From positions 372,001 through 436,000 of the forward strand of contig NZ_RZTZ01000004.1 of NCBI RefSeq assembly GCF_004005475.1: 64,000 bases of DNA. The letters are read 5' to 3'. Positions within the stretch are counted from its first letter, which is position 1; every line of letters begins with the position of its first letter. Both the position numbers and the translations under genes were made by a program. Source of the stretch: Niallia taxi. Its GTDB lineage: Bacteria > Bacillota > Bacilli > Bacillales > Cytobacillaceae. Positions 28,273 through 37,794 of the stretch are shown here, in pieces. The notes beneath the pieces were generated by a model. It was not told where the DNA came from. It was given only the letters and a program-made list of their open reading frames with translations, and made no database searches.

Positions 28273-28620
28273 GAGGCTGGGACAAAACAAAAGATAAGCT
28301 TTCTAAACACGAATAATAAAATTATATTTAAATTTGAAAATGAAACACGTAACTAAATAGAATGCGGGTTTGAAATTAGTTCGTTTCATTCCGCTGCAGC
28401 CACTCGCTTTCCGCGGGGAGGAAGCTGAGCCTCCTCGTCTTCGCCTGCGGGGTCTCATCCTTTCCTCTATTTCCCTTAGTAGTCGAGTGGCCTCCGCTCC
28501 ATTTCACTTAGATTTCTAATTATTATATTAATTCTAAAAACAAAAGACCGAACTATTCAATTAATGGTTGATTAAATAGTTCGGTCTTTACGCTGATTCA
28601 CATACTTATGTCCCAGCCTC
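28273..28620. repeat. MITE-like intergenic repeat, copy 2 (best preserved)
   Basis: 348 bp bounded by a perfect 12-bp inverted repeat GAGGCTGGGACA (28273-28284) / TGTCCCAGCCTC (28609-28620), the latter followed by TTTTT. Inside, GCCACTCG (28399-28406) / CGAGTGGC (28494-28501) enclose a GC-rich block, and a 15-bp hairpin lies near the right end. No reading frame. Degenerate copies lie at 5222-5521 (inverted) and 37535-37612 (partial). It fills most of the gap between cydC and the AraC gene; the bases on either side show nothing. Confidence 0.85.
28543..28589. terminator. Hairpin inside repeat copy 2, terminator-like
   Basis: AAAGACCGAACTATT (28543-28557) / AATAGTTCGGTCTTT (28575-28589), a perfect 15-bp stem. 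It could end transcripts from both cydC (+) and neighbouring (-) transcripts. Confidence 0.7.
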
Positions 28621-28739
28621 TTTTTGTGTTCGGTTACTTCGTTAGTTGAGTATTAATAGTTGAAACACTTCAAATATTTTTTTTATAAACGTAGGTCTGC
28701 TTAGTTCGGATTCATTCATACTTAATAACTGTAATTGCT

Positions 28740-29768
28740 CTAACTATCTCTGTACTCTTTTGGTGACATCCCAAAAAGTGCGTTGAATTTTTTATAAAAA
28801 AATGCAACGTTTTTATAGCCAACTGTTTGAATGATATATTCAATCGAAACAGTAGAATTTTTAAGCATAAAACATGCTTGATTTAAACGCAGTTCTTGAA
28901 TAAGTTCTATAAATGTTTGGCCTGTACTTTTCTTGATATATCGACTTAGATAACTTGGATTATATCCAAATTTATTTGCTAATGACTCTAATGTACAAGT
29001 ACTATAATTATTTTCAATATATTGGAGGATATCAATAATGTACATATGATTGGATTTCTGATACTCAATTGATTTCTCGTTTTGATGTGCTTTAATTAGC
29101 TCTGAAAAAATTATAATCATATATGCATCAATAGTGTCTACTGAATAGTAGGTACTATCAAAATAATTGGATAATAGCCCTTCCACAGCATCCATTAATA
29201 GTTCTGAGTTATTTGTGTTGAATATAATGTATTGATTATGATCATGTGTCTCAGAGATAGATTCTACTGCAAATCGAGAAATAATATTATTGGACCCAAG
29301 TCTACTTAACATTTTATTTGAAAAATATTTTTTGTTCATTAGAAAATTTATTAATATGTCATCTTCAGATGTATCTAGTATTTTATGGGAAACATCTGTA
29401 TCTAAAATGCATACGTACCCTTGTTGTAAAGTAACCTGATGATCATTAATTATCATATTTATCGTACCTTTATACACATATGTCATTTCGACAAAGTCAT
29501 GTACATGAAAGGGCGTAAAGGAAAAGCGAGCATGTTTGAAAATAAGGAGTGGCAGCTTTTCTAAATATCGAGCGATATGAGGAGTCCTTTTAAGTGATTT
29601 TTGGAGATGTCTTTCAAAGGTATAGGTATAAATCTGTCTGTTTTGAGAATCTAGTACATAATTAAAATAAGGGAAATCATACTCACCGGAAATATTTACA
29701 TTGGTTTTACACGCTTGTTCTGTAGGTGACAGTGTCGTTAATTTTTCTCTTAATTCATATTTATTCAT
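28740..29768 (-). CDS. AraC-family transcriptional regulator
   Basis: About 342 aa from ATG 29768, chosen because GAGGA lies 8 bases upstream; an upstream GTG at 29813 has no good site. The N-terminal half is a cupin-like sensor (FTPFHVHDFVEMTYVYKG), the C-terminal 100 residues hold two HTHs (LESLANKFGYNPSYLSRYIKKSTGQTF and SIEYIIQTVGYKNVAFFYKKFNALFGMSPKEYR), the standard AraC domain. Divergent from the PTS-rhamnosidase locus, which it most likely activates in response to the imported sugar. A cre-like site lies between them. Confidence 0.9.
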   Translation of the reverse strand: MNKYELREKLTTLSPTEQACKTNVNISGEYDFPYFNYVLDSQNRQIYTYTFERHLQKSLKRTPHIARYLEKLPLLIFKHARFSFTPFHVHDFVEMTYVYKGTINMIINDHQVTLQQGYVCILDTDVSHKILDTSEDDILINFLMNKKYFSNKMLSRLGSNNIISRFAVESISETHDHNQYIIFNTNNSELLMDAVEGLLSNYFDSTYYSVDTIDAYMIIIFSELIKAHQNEKSIEYQKSNHMYIIDILQYIENNYSTCTLESLANKFGYNPSYLSRYIKKSTGQTFIELIQELRLNQACFMLKNSTVSIEYIIQTVGYKNVAFFYKKFNALFGMSPKEYRDS

Positions 29769-29862
29769 AGAATTTGTCCTCATTTCTAAAAGTAAAAAAA
29801 GGTTAGTGAACACGTAAAATAATGCTATTAAATTACGAAGATATTATTTGTTAAGATTAAAT

Positions 29863-29876
29863 TGTTAGCGCTAGCA
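29863..29876. promoter_or_regulatory. CcpA cre-like operator
   Basis: TGTTAGCGCTAGCA, the core of a perfect 18-bp palindrome, fits the catabolite-responsive element consensus with two mismatches. Positioned in the divergent AraC-PTS promoter region, it suggests glucose repression of the locus. Confidence 0.65.
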
Positions 29877-29981
29877 ATATTGTAAAATAGCCTTTTTTAG
29901 TAGTCAAATTAAATGAAGAATTCTTTTTAGGACATATCTAAAAAATCGCTAAAAACAGATTTAAGAAAAAGGTGAGAAAAT

Positions 29982-30416
29982 TTGAAACAAGAAGTTGCTG
30001 TTATCTTAGCAAGTCATGGGAACTTTGCTGTCGAAGCATTAAACAGTTTAGAAATGATAATGGGAAAACAACAAAATATTCAAGCTATATCATTGCATCC
30101 TGGTGAAGGGTTAACGGATTTAATAGAAAGAATGGACATCATTTATCAAGGATTAGAGAAAGAGCATGGAACTATTATAATTAGCGATATCTTCGGTGGA
30201 AGTCCGAGTAATGCTGCAACAGCCCTCTATTTAAAGTATCCAGATTACCCGATAGCTTTATTTACTGGTTTAAATTTAGGAGTATTAATAGAATTGGCGA
30301 CAATAAGGGATAGGGAATTCAACGAAGTATTACAAGCTATTGATAATATATGTGGACAGATTTGGTTAAGAGTAGATCAAAACCTGCATAAAGGGATTGA
30401 AGAGGAGGATCTATAA
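29982..30416 (+). CDS. PTS mannose/fructose-family EIIA
   Basis: 144 aa EIIA-man domain; the phosphorylated histidine is His12 in ILASHGNFA. TTG start with AAAGGTGAG upstream. It passes phosphate from HPr to the next subunit. Its stop overlaps the EIIB start by one base. First gene of a four-subunit permease. Sequence alone does not give the sugar. Confidence 0.93.
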   Translation: MKQEVAVILASHGNFAVEALNSLEMIMGKQQNIQAISLHPGEGLTDLIERMDIIYQGLEKEHGTIIISDIFGGSPSNAATALYLKYPDYPIALFTGLNLGVLIELATIRDREFNEVLQAIDNICGQIWLRVDQNLHKGIEEEDL

Positions 30417-30901
30417 TGGCAATCGAGTTAGTAAGAGTGGATGATCGCTTAATTCATGGTCAGGTTGTAACGACCTGGGTTAAGCAAAAACAAATTGAAC
30501 AGATTTTAATTATAAACGATCATATAAGAAATGATGATGTACAAAAGTCAGTATTTGATTTAATGGCTCCAGAAGGCGTAATTGTTCGGACCTTTGGTGT
30601 AACTGAATTCTCTGCTATTTATAAAAAAACAACAATTAAAAGGCGAACATTATTATTATTAACGACCCCTATAGATGCGCTTACGTTAGCTCGCGAGACA
30701 GTTAAATTCGATAAATTAAATTTGGGAGGCGTCAAATATTCTCCTGAAAGGAAGCAATATACAAAATCGGTATCGCTTACACAACAAGAAGTGGCTTCAC
30801 TCGAGGATTTAGCAAAGATGGGGGTTATGGTATCTGTGCAAATGGTACCGTCTGATAAAGAAATTCCTGTTGCTGATTTCCTAAAAGAAGGAGGTAAGTA
30901 A
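30416..30901 (+). CDS. PTS mannose/fructose/sorbose-family EIIB
   Basis: 161 aa. Begins with LVRVDDRLIHGQV, where His14 is the phosphorylation site of this EIIB family. Accepts phosphate from EIIA and donates it to the sugar during passage through EIIC/EIID. One-base overlaps on both sides show tight coupling. Confidence 0.94.
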   Translation: MAIELVRVDDRLIHGQVVTTWVKQKQIEQILIINDHIRNDDVQKSVFDLMAPEGVIVRTFGVTEFSAIYKKTTIKRRTLLLLTTPIDALTLARETVKFDKLNLGGVKYSPERKQYTKSVSLTQQEVASLEDLAKMGVMVSVQMVPSDKEIPVADFLKEGGK

Positions 30902-31686
30902 TGTTAATAACTTGTATTTTATTAGCAATATGGGCGGGATTTTGTACAGTAGATGAAAGAACTTTTTGGTTTGGTACACCGAAAGCATTGCTAGCTGGAT
31001 CTGTAGCAGGAATTATAATGGGAGATATAACAACTGGTCTTGTTATTAGTGGTACCTTGCAACTAATGTGGTTAGCTAATGCCGGAATAGGTGCCTATAT
31101 TCCACCAAATGAAGCAACAGGATCTATTATTGGTGTAGCTGTTGCAATTATGGCGAATGGCGGAGTGGCAACAGGATTGGCTATTGCTATACCTACTGCT
31201 CTTCTTTGTCAGCAAATTATAATGCTAACCAATACTTTAAATATTGTTTGGATTCATCGGGCTGAGGCAGCTATTGAAACAGGTGATTTTGATAAAGTAG
31301 CAAGATATAACTATTATGGACTTCCATTTAGTTTCTTAGCAGGGGCATTACCTGTATTTGTCGCTGCGTATTTTGGAGGTCCAGCTGTTGAATCATTAAT
31401 AAATTTAATTCCAACAAGCGTATTTGATGGGCTTACGGTAGCTGCTGGAATAATTCCTGTTGTAGGAATGGGAATGCTATTAATGATGATGATGGGTAAA
31501 AACATGTGGATTTTCTTATTATTAGGTTTTGTATTGGCTGCTTATCTTGGTCTAGGAACGATTCCAATATCGATTATAGGTATTTGTCTTGCTTTTTTCT
31601 ATGACTTGATTATTAATAAGGCAGATAAAAATGACTTCGATGCAAATAATGGAGGCAATTTTCAGGGAGAGGAGTATGATTTATAG
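30901..31686 (+). CDS. PTS mannose-family EIIC permease
   Basis: 261 aa, polytopic. Carries the conserved GTLQLMWLANAGIGAYIPPNEATGSIIG block near residues 55-85 and PVVGMGMLL in the later half. Forms the sugar channel with EIID. Directly abuts the EIID gene. Confidence 0.93.
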   Translation: MLITCILLAIWAGFCTVDERTFWFGTPKALLAGSVAGIIMGDITTGLVISGTLQLMWLANAGIGAYIPPNEATGSIIGVAVAIMANGGVATGLAIAIPTALLCQQIIMLTNTLNIVWIHRAEAAIETGDFDKVARYNYYGLPFSFLAGALPVFVAAYFGGPAVESLINLIPTSVFDGLTVAAGIIPVVGMGMLLMMMMGKNMWIFLLLGFVLAAYLGLGTIPISIIGICLAFFYDLIINKADKNDFDANNGGNFQGEEYDL

Positions 31687-32508
31687 ATGGAAAATGAAAA
31701 GAAACTTAGTCGTTCTGATTTAAATAAAGCTTTCCTTCGTTCTAATTTTTTGATGGCCTCGTCTAACTTTGAGCGTATGCAAGCATTAGGCGCCTATTAC
31801 TCCATTGTGCCAGCATTAAAGAAATTATATCGAAATAGTGGAAAAGAAGAAAGAGCTGCAGCAATTAAAAGGCATTTAGAATTTTTTAATACAAATCCAT
31901 ATGTATATGGTCCAATATTAGGGATATCCATGGCAATGGAAGAAAATACGAAAGAGCATGAAAAGGAATCTGTTATCTCAGTAAGAACTGGACTTATGGG
32001 CCCAATGGCTGGAGTAGGAGATAGCTTATTAGCAATGACACTCGTGCCTATTTTCATGAGCATAGGGGCAGGACTTGCGATTGAAGGAAATCCATTGGGA
32101 CCAATATTATTCTTTTTCTTATTTAGTATCGTTATTTGGCCAATTAAGTATAAAGGCTTGTTCTTAGGATACGACAAGGGATCTGCACTTCTAACTGGAG
32201 CAAATGGCAGTAATATCTTAAGAAGAATCTCTACAATGGGGAATGTTGTGGGGATGATGGTGGTAGGCTCGCTCATAGTATCTACTGTGAAAATATTTAC
32301 TCCTATTGAATATACTGCTGGTGAATCTACTATTAAAGTTCAAGAAATGCTGGATGGAATTATGCCAGCTTTGTTGCCATTTTTACTAACTATTCTTGTT
32401 TACTATCTGTTGAAGAAAAAGAATGCTAAAAATGCTGTTCTCATCATTATTGCCATTATGGTAATTGGAATCACATTATCATTATTAGGTGTATTGGGAC
32501 CAAATTAA
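31687..32508 (+). CDS. PTS mannose-family EIID
   Basis: 273 aa. The N-terminal SRSDLNKAFLRSNFLMASSNFERMQ and TGLMGPMAGVGDSLL motifs are diagnostic of EIID, followed by C-terminal membrane helices. Starts on the base after the EIIC stop. A perfect hairpin follows at 32513-32551. Confidence 0.93.
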   Translation: MENEKKLSRSDLNKAFLRSNFLMASSNFERMQALGAYYSIVPALKKLYRNSGKEERAAAIKRHLEFFNTNPYVYGPILGISMAMEENTKEHEKESVISVRTGLMGPMAGVGDSLLAMTLVPIFMSIGAGLAIEGNPLGPILFFFLFSIVIWPIKYKGLFLGYDKGSALLTGANGSNILRRISTMGNVVGMMVVGSLIVSTVKIFTPIEYTAGESTIKVQEMLDGIMPALLPFLLTILVYYLLKKKNAKNAVLIIIAIMVIGITLSLLGVLGPN

Positions 32509-32512
32509 TGAA

Positions 32513-32551
32513 ATATCGGAATTAATCATAGGGGCAGATTAATTCCGATAT
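32513..32551 (+). terminator. 15-bp perfect hairpin between EIID and the rhamnosidase
   Basis: ATATCGGAATTAATC (32513-32527) / GATTAATTCCGATAT (32537-32551). Only a weak T-rich tail follows, so it may attenuate rather than stop transcription into the GH78 gene. Confidence 0.7.
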
Positions 32552-32658
32552 GTATGGAGTTTTTATTGGGAAATTAACCTCTTGATAAAACTGAATTTTC
32601 TGTCAAAGATTTATGATTTTTTAAAATATAATCATTTTTGGAGAGAAGGTAAATTAAA

Positions 32659-35265
32659 TTGATTTATATTAATGGCAAATTAGATAACAATTCTGTTGAT
32701 ACCTCAGAATTAATAGATATTAATTGGAGTGAAATGGAAATTCCACAGACTGGTTATCAATTGATCATAATGGACGAGAATGGAACCCAAGTTTTTAATG
32801 AAGAGAAAAAAAGTAATATACCATTTGTAAATATAGTGGTTAGTCCGTTAGAAAAAGATAAAGAAAGAAGAAAATTAATATTAAAATTAATGATTTATAA
32901 TGAGCTGGATATGATAAATGACTATACTACGGCTTTTTATACAATAAATAAGCAGTTAACTAACGCAAATTGGATAACCAGAAAAGATAATCCTATTGAA
33001 AAGGAGTATGAGTTTTACAAGGATAAACCCAATATTGTCTTAAGTAAAGAATTTATCAATTCAGATGATGGAAATACCTTTCTCGATATTTGTGGACTAG
33101 GCTACTATAATGTCTTGATTAATGGGAAGGCGATTAATTCTTACTATTTAAATAGTGATGTTACTAATTATGATAAAGCTGTATATTTTGATACATATAA
33201 AATAGATGATTTTCTAAATAGCGGCATAAATACTATCACTGTTGTGTTAGCAAATGGATGGTATAATTCAGCACCTATTCTGCTATTAAAAAAATACAAT
33301 GTAAGGAAGCAGATGAGTACAGGTAAGCCTTGTTTAATCGCCCAAATATCAAAAGTAGGGAAGAATGGGCAACAGGTGATTACACAGACCGATTCAAGTT
33401 GGAAAAGTAATCTTGGTAATTACTTATTTGACAATATTTATATTGGTGAACGTATTAATTTTAGAGAAAAATATCCACAAGAAAAATGGAAGAGAGAAGT
33501 TGATTGTCACACGGTTTGTATACCAGGTCCAAGTGGCTCATTAATACCTAGCCGAATCCCTAAGATTAATAGAGGGAAGAAACATGAACCAAAAAGTATT
33601 CTAAAAATGGGCAAAGGTTATTTAATAGAATTTGATCAGATAATATCTGGTCACTTTGGATGTGAATTAACTGCGAGTATAGCTTCCGATATCAATATAA
33701 AATATGCCGAAGTTTTGACTAATAATGAATTAGATTATGCCAGTTCTTTAGCTGGTTATTATGGTGCAGATGCAACTGATTACGGATATAAAGAGGATTC
33801 ACCTACAATTCAAGAAGACACATTATTTCTTGCGAAGGGAAAAAATGAATTTGAAAATCAGTTTACCTATCATTCTTTTAAATTTGCTTATATTACTTCG
33901 AATAACCTGGAAGCTATCCAAATTGAGAATATACATGCCTATAGTGTGCATACGGCAATGGAATCTTCAAGCACTTTTACATGTTCAAATAAATGGTTAG
34001 AAGAATTACATAATGCAGCAATAGAAACGAAATTAAACAATATTCATTCCTATTATGAAGACTGCCCGAGAGAAAGATTAGGGTATGGGGGGGATATTGT
34101 AGCATTAATTGAATCCCAAGTGTATTCCTTTGAATCGAAACTTTTGCTTGAGAAAGTATTAAATGATTTTGAATTGGAACAATCTTCAGATGGAGGTATA
34201 ACCCAAACAGCACCATTTATGGGAATCCAGACACATGGACCTAGTAATAAAGCTGGTTCATTAGGATGGCAATATGTTTATCCAACTATTATAAGAAAAT
34301 TAATGAAGCACTATGGAACACCCGAACAAAAATTTAATAAAGATTCGATAAATAAGCATATAACCTACCTACTAAATTTCGATTATGATTATATAAAGCA
34401 TTGTTGTCTCGGTGATTGGGGCAGTATGGAAACGACTATTATTAAAGGTAAGGAAACACCAATAGATAAAGAATTTTGTTCTGCTGTTTTTTTTCTACTA
34501 AATCTTCAAGAGTATTATCTATTATTATCAGAGTTAAATATAGAGAATACGGAGGAACTTGAACTTATAAAGAATTTAAGTGAAAAGATAGCGGATACAA
34601 AAGATAATATTGTGAAGGATTTTTACAATGAAAAAGGATACTTTCAAACAGGCAGCCAATCCAGTTATTTATTTGCTTTAAAAGCAGGAATTTGTCCAGA
34701 TTATCAACTGACTTATAATCAATTTATCTCACAAATAGTTTCAGACAATAATGTTGTTAAGGCAGGAATATTTGGAATGTCTTGGCTCTATGAAATAGTA
34801 GAAAAAAAGGACTATAAGTATATTTATAATTGGTTATGTAGCAGGGAATATCCGAGTTATTACAGCATGTTAGAAAGTGGGAATGGTATTTTATCCGAGT
34901 ACTTTATTGAGGATAAGGATAAATTCATCAATTCTTCTAAGAATCATGCCATGTTTTCATCTTATACCCCCTGGTTCTTTCATGCCCTATTAGGAATAGA
35001 AATTAGCAATCGGGCAAAAAATAGCGATAAATTAACGGTTAATCCTTATTTTCCGGAAGATATGGAGTTCGCAAAAGGATCCTTGAAAACTTCAAGAGGA
35101 GAGATTACGTCTTCGTGGTCGAGGAAACCAAAATTCATAGAGTTTGAAATTACGGTACCTAAATCAATTGATATTGAATTGGGCCTAATGGAAAAAGAAG
35201 TAGAATGTGTATCAAGAGGTTTCTATGATAAATACCGGATTCGATATGCTATTAAAGGGGAGTAA
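32659..35265 (+). CDS. Alpha-L-rhamnosidase (GH78)
   Basis: 868 aa, GH78 domain order: N-terminal beta-domains (about 1-390), then the (alpha/alpha)6 barrel. The barrel carries the acid-catalyst block YYEDCPRERLGYGGD at residues 465-479 (family form DCPxRxERxGWxGD), followed by a C-terminal beta-domain. TTG start with GAAGGT upstream. No signal peptide, so it cleaves terminal rhamnose from imported glycosides inside the cell. Two residues of the usual catalytic block differ (RERLGY for RDERLGW), which is worth checking. Flanked by two PTS permeases, it probably trims phosphorylated or free rhamnosyl glycosides. Confidence 0.85.
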   Translation: MIYINGKLDNNSVDTSELIDINWSEMEIPQTGYQLIIMDENGTQVFNEEKKSNIPFVNIVVSPLEKDKERRKLILKLMIYNELDMINDYTTAFYTINKQLTNANWITRKDNPIEKEYEFYKDKPNIVLSKEFINSDDGNTFLDICGLGYYNVLINGKAINSYYLNSDVTNYDKAVYFDTYKIDDFLNSGINTITVVLANGWYNSAPILLLKKYNVRKQMSTGKPCLIAQISKVGKNGQQVITQTDSSWKSNLGNYLFDNIYIGERINFREKYPQEKWKREVDCHTVCIPGPSGSLIPSRIPKINRGKKHEPKSILKMGKGYLIEFDQIISGHFGCELTASIASDINIKYAEVLTNNELDYASSLAGYYGADATDYGYKEDSPTIQEDTLFLAKGKNEFENQFTYHSFKFAYITSNNLEAIQIENIHAYSVHTAMESSSTFTCSNKWLEELHNAAIETKLNNIHSYYEDCPRERLGYGGDIVALIESQVYSFESKLLLEKVLNDFELEQSSDGGITQTAPFMGIQTHGPSNKAGSLGWQYVYPTIIRKLMKHYGTPEQKFNKDSINKHITYLLNFDYDYIKHCCLGDWGSMETTIIKGKETPIDKEFCSAVFFLLNLQEYYLLLSELNIENTEELELIKNLSEKIADTKDNIVKDFYNEKGYFQTGSQSSYLFALKAGICPDYQLTYNQFISQIVSDNNVVKAGIFGMSWLYEIVEKKDYKYIYNWLCSREYPSYYSMLESGNGILSEYFIEDKDKFINSSKNHAMFSSYTPWFFHALLGIEISNRAKNSDKLTVNPYFPEDMEFAKGSLKTSRGEITSSWSRKPKFIEFEITVPKSIDIELGLMEKEVECVSRGFYDKYRIRYAIKGE

Positions 35266-35312
35266 TTTTATTATAAGCTTGAACGATATTTAGTAACATT
35301 TTGATTCTCTCT

Positions 35313-35366
35313 AATAAGAATGGCACCACATGTTTAAATAAAATTGGGGTGCCATTCTTATTTTCC
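35313..35366 (+). terminator. Terminator after the rhamnosidase
   Basis: AATAAGAATGGCACC (35313-35327) / GGTGCCATTCTTATT (35348-35362), a perfect 15-bp stem with T-run. Confidence 0.85.
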
Positions 35367-35443
35367 TGAAAATATCTGAATGCAAGCTATTTATCTTAAA
35401 GTTACTTATTTAAGAAAGTGTTAATTTGAAAAGGAGGGTAAAT

Positions 35444-37324
35444 ATGTCTGGAAAGTACAATCAACTTTCGAAGGAAATTATTAATGGTGTCGGTGGAGAG
35501 CAAAATATTATCAGTTTATATCATTGTGTTACTAGACTAAGATTTAAACTGAAAGATTATAGTATTGCTTTGGCAAATAAATCTACAATCGAAAAGTTAC
35601 CTGGGGTAATTTCAGTTGTAGAAGCAAATAGCCAGTTCCAAGTTGTTATTGGAAATGAAGTATCAGAAGTTTATCAGTTTATAATGAAAAAATACAATAT
35701 TAAGAGTGCTTTAGGTTCAGAAAGTGACTATTCAGATGATATAAAAGTAAAACAAAATGGTAATTTTTTAATGCGATTTTTTAACGTTATCTCTTCTATT
35801 TTTAACCCTTTAATTATTTCCATTGCAGGGGCGGGTATGATAAAAGCACTTCTTGTGTTATTTGTACAACTGAATCTTTTAAATCCTGAAGGGAGTACGC
35901 ATAAAATATTTTCAGCAGCGGGAAATGGTGTCTTCTATTTTTTACCGTTATTCCTAGCAATAAGTGCAGCGCGTGTTTTTAAGGCGAACCAATTTATATC
36001 ATTAGGAATAGTTGCATCATTACTTGAGCCTAATTTTGTTGGGCTTGTTACGGAGCATGGTGTGAGTGTTGAATTTCTTGGTGTTTCCACTGTATTAATG
36101 AGCTATTCAGGCACTGTAATACCTGCTATTGCAGCAATATATATATACTCCCATTTAGAACGATACTTGAAAAGATTTATACCAAAGAGCATACAAATAT
36201 TTGCTTTATCGATGTCTGCACTAATTATTATGGTTCCATTAACAGTTATGGTAATTGGTCCTCTTGGAGTTGGAATAGGGAATGGTCTAGGGACTGTCAT
36301 GAATTTTATTAGCTCTGAAAGTGGTCTTTTCGCTGGGTTAATAATAGGAGCTGGTTGGACTTTTCTAGTAATGTTGGGTATTCACTGGGGTGTTGTGCCA
36401 ATCATGATTAATAATCTAGCAACCTATGGATTTGATACTTTGCGACCAATGATAGCTGCGTCTGCTTTTGCCACTGCTGGTGTTGCCTTAGGAGTATTTT
36501 TAAGAAGTAAAAATAGTGGTACAAAAAGTTTGGCTTTATCCTCCCTTTTCCCATCATTACTTGGAGGCATTGGGGAGCCGATTGTTTATGGTCTTTCCGT
36601 CCGATTCAAAAGGCCATTAATTGCCCAAACAATTGCAGGAGGAGTAATGGGGGCTTTTATGGGTGCGATGCAGACAAAAGCGATTGTTTATGTATTCCCA
36701 GCTTTGACCACGTTACCAGCCTTTCTTGGGGATACTTTCGCTTATTATGTGATAGGAATATCCGGAGCATTTATTTTGAGTGCAATATTGACATATTTTA
36801 TCGGATTTAAAGAAGAGGACCAAGACAAACTAATTAAGAAAAAAACAGCGGCAAATAAAATGGAGATGCCGGTAATTGGTCAAACCATATCCTTGGATGA
36901 AGTGAATGATGAGGCATTCTCATCAAGAACAATGGGCGATGGTATTGCCATTATTCCAACAAAAGGAATTCTCTTTTCTCCGTTTAATGGAAAGGTGGAG
37001 CTTACATTCCCGACTGGCCATGCATTCGGGTTAAAGTCGCAAACTGGAGTGGAAATATTAATGCATATTGGCATAAATACGGTAGAGCTACAAGGAGTAG
37101 GATTTGATACAAAGGTAAAAGCTGGTGAAACAGTTGAAAAAGGCCAAGTGTTGGCGAAATTTAATTTAGAGGCAATACAAAAAGCAGGTTATGATCCTAC
37201 AACAATAATGCTTTTCACCAACCTATCTGAAGAGGTTTTCGAAGAAATTGTTGAAACAAGTGATAAGGAAATTGTTCATTTAATGAAATGGGAAAATGGT
37301 GAAGGGGTAACAGCTACATTATGA
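35444..37324 (+). CDS. PTS beta-glucoside-type EIIBCA
   Basis: 626 aa from ATG 35444, which has AAAGGAGGG 6 bases upstream; the in-frame TTG at 35426 lies before that site. Domains: EIIB with phospho-Cys28 (HCVTRLRF), EIIC with ten or so helices (about 110-455; GIHWGVVPIM and GGIGEPIVYG motifs), and C-terminal EIIA (about 500-626) with the active His in ILMHIG. Takes up and phosphorylates beta-glucosides or related disaccharides. No phospho-beta-glucosidase or LicT-type antiterminator gene lies next to it in this window, so the pathway is incomplete here. Confidence 0.92.
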   Translation: MSGKYNQLSKEIINGVGGEQNIISLYHCVTRLRFKLKDYSIALANKSTIEKLPGVISVVEANSQFQVVIGNEVSEVYQFIMKKYNIKSALGSESDYSDDIKVKQNGNFLMRFFNVISSIFNPLIISIAGAGMIKALLVLFVQLNLLNPEGSTHKIFSAAGNGVFYFLPLFLAISAARVFKANQFISLGIVASLLEPNFVGLVTEHGVSVEFLGVSTVLMSYSGTVIPAIAAIYIYSHLERYLKRFIPKSIQIFALSMSALIIMVPLTVMVIGPLGVGIGNGLGTVMNFISSESGLFAGLIIGAGWTFLVMLGIHWGVVPIMINNLATYGFDTLRPMIAASAFATAGVALGVFLRSKNSGTKSLALSSLFPSLLGGIGEPIVYGLSVRFKRPLIAQTIAGGVMGAFMGAMQTKAIVYVFPALTTLPAFLGDTFAYYVIGISGAFILSAILTYFIGFKEEDQDKLIKKKTAANKMEMPVIGQTISLDEVNDEAFSSRTMGDGIAIIPTKGILFSPFNGKVELTFPTGHAFGLKSQTGVEILMHIGINTVELQGVGFDTKVKAGETVEKGQVLAKFNLEAIQKAGYDPTTIMLFTNLSEEVFEEIVETSDKEIVHLMKWENGEGVTATL

Positions 37325-37794
37325 CCAATGCAAAAAGAGCAAGGGTTAAAGAATGATGCGAAACAAGAGGAATTGACTGGAAAGGCCTCGTTAAGCGGAA
37401 GTATTGAAAAAATAAGTATGGACTACAAATGGAGTATTTTTTAAGTGGATTTATAGAATCTAATTTAAAAGACAAGAATGTAAAGACACATCACTTAAAA
37501 AGGGATCTTTATGATATATAGTGTTTTAACCAATGAAGCTGGGATATAACATGGTAAGTTTAATACAAAATCGAACTATTAAGCATTTATTGATAATAGT
37601 TTGGTTTTTTTGTTTTTTCTACCCCTTTTTAGTAGAAGTTAACCGAAGTTTTTTTGCATCTAAGTCCATAGTAATACTTCAAGAAAATACATATGTCGAA
37701 ATTTGCGTTTTTTTATGAAAGGTACTTCATAATTCCTTCTGCCTAGACGATAGTAGTCATATAGTAATTTATATTAAAGTATGCAGGGGGAATT
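37325..37794. other. Gene-poor gap with possible gene remnant
   Basis: A 38-codon frame (37328-37444, ATG to TAA) follows the EIIBCA stop without a clear ribosome site; it may be a decayed gene end. The truncated repeat copy 3 lies at 37535-37612. Nothing else is recognisable before the chemoreceptor. Confidence 0.4.
37535..37612 (+). repeat. MITE-like repeat, copy 3 (partial)
   Basis: GAAGCTGGGATA (37535-37546) matches the element's terminal GAGGCTGGGACA. It is followed by the CGAACTATT (37572-37580) / AATAGTTTGG (37595-37604) hairpin and a T-run. The central CTCGCTT block of the full copies is missing. Confidence 0.6.

Noticed and set aside
37328-37444. 38-codon frame after the EIIBCA gene
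   Set aside because: No ribosome site and no recognisable family; listed only as a possible remnant in the gap entry.
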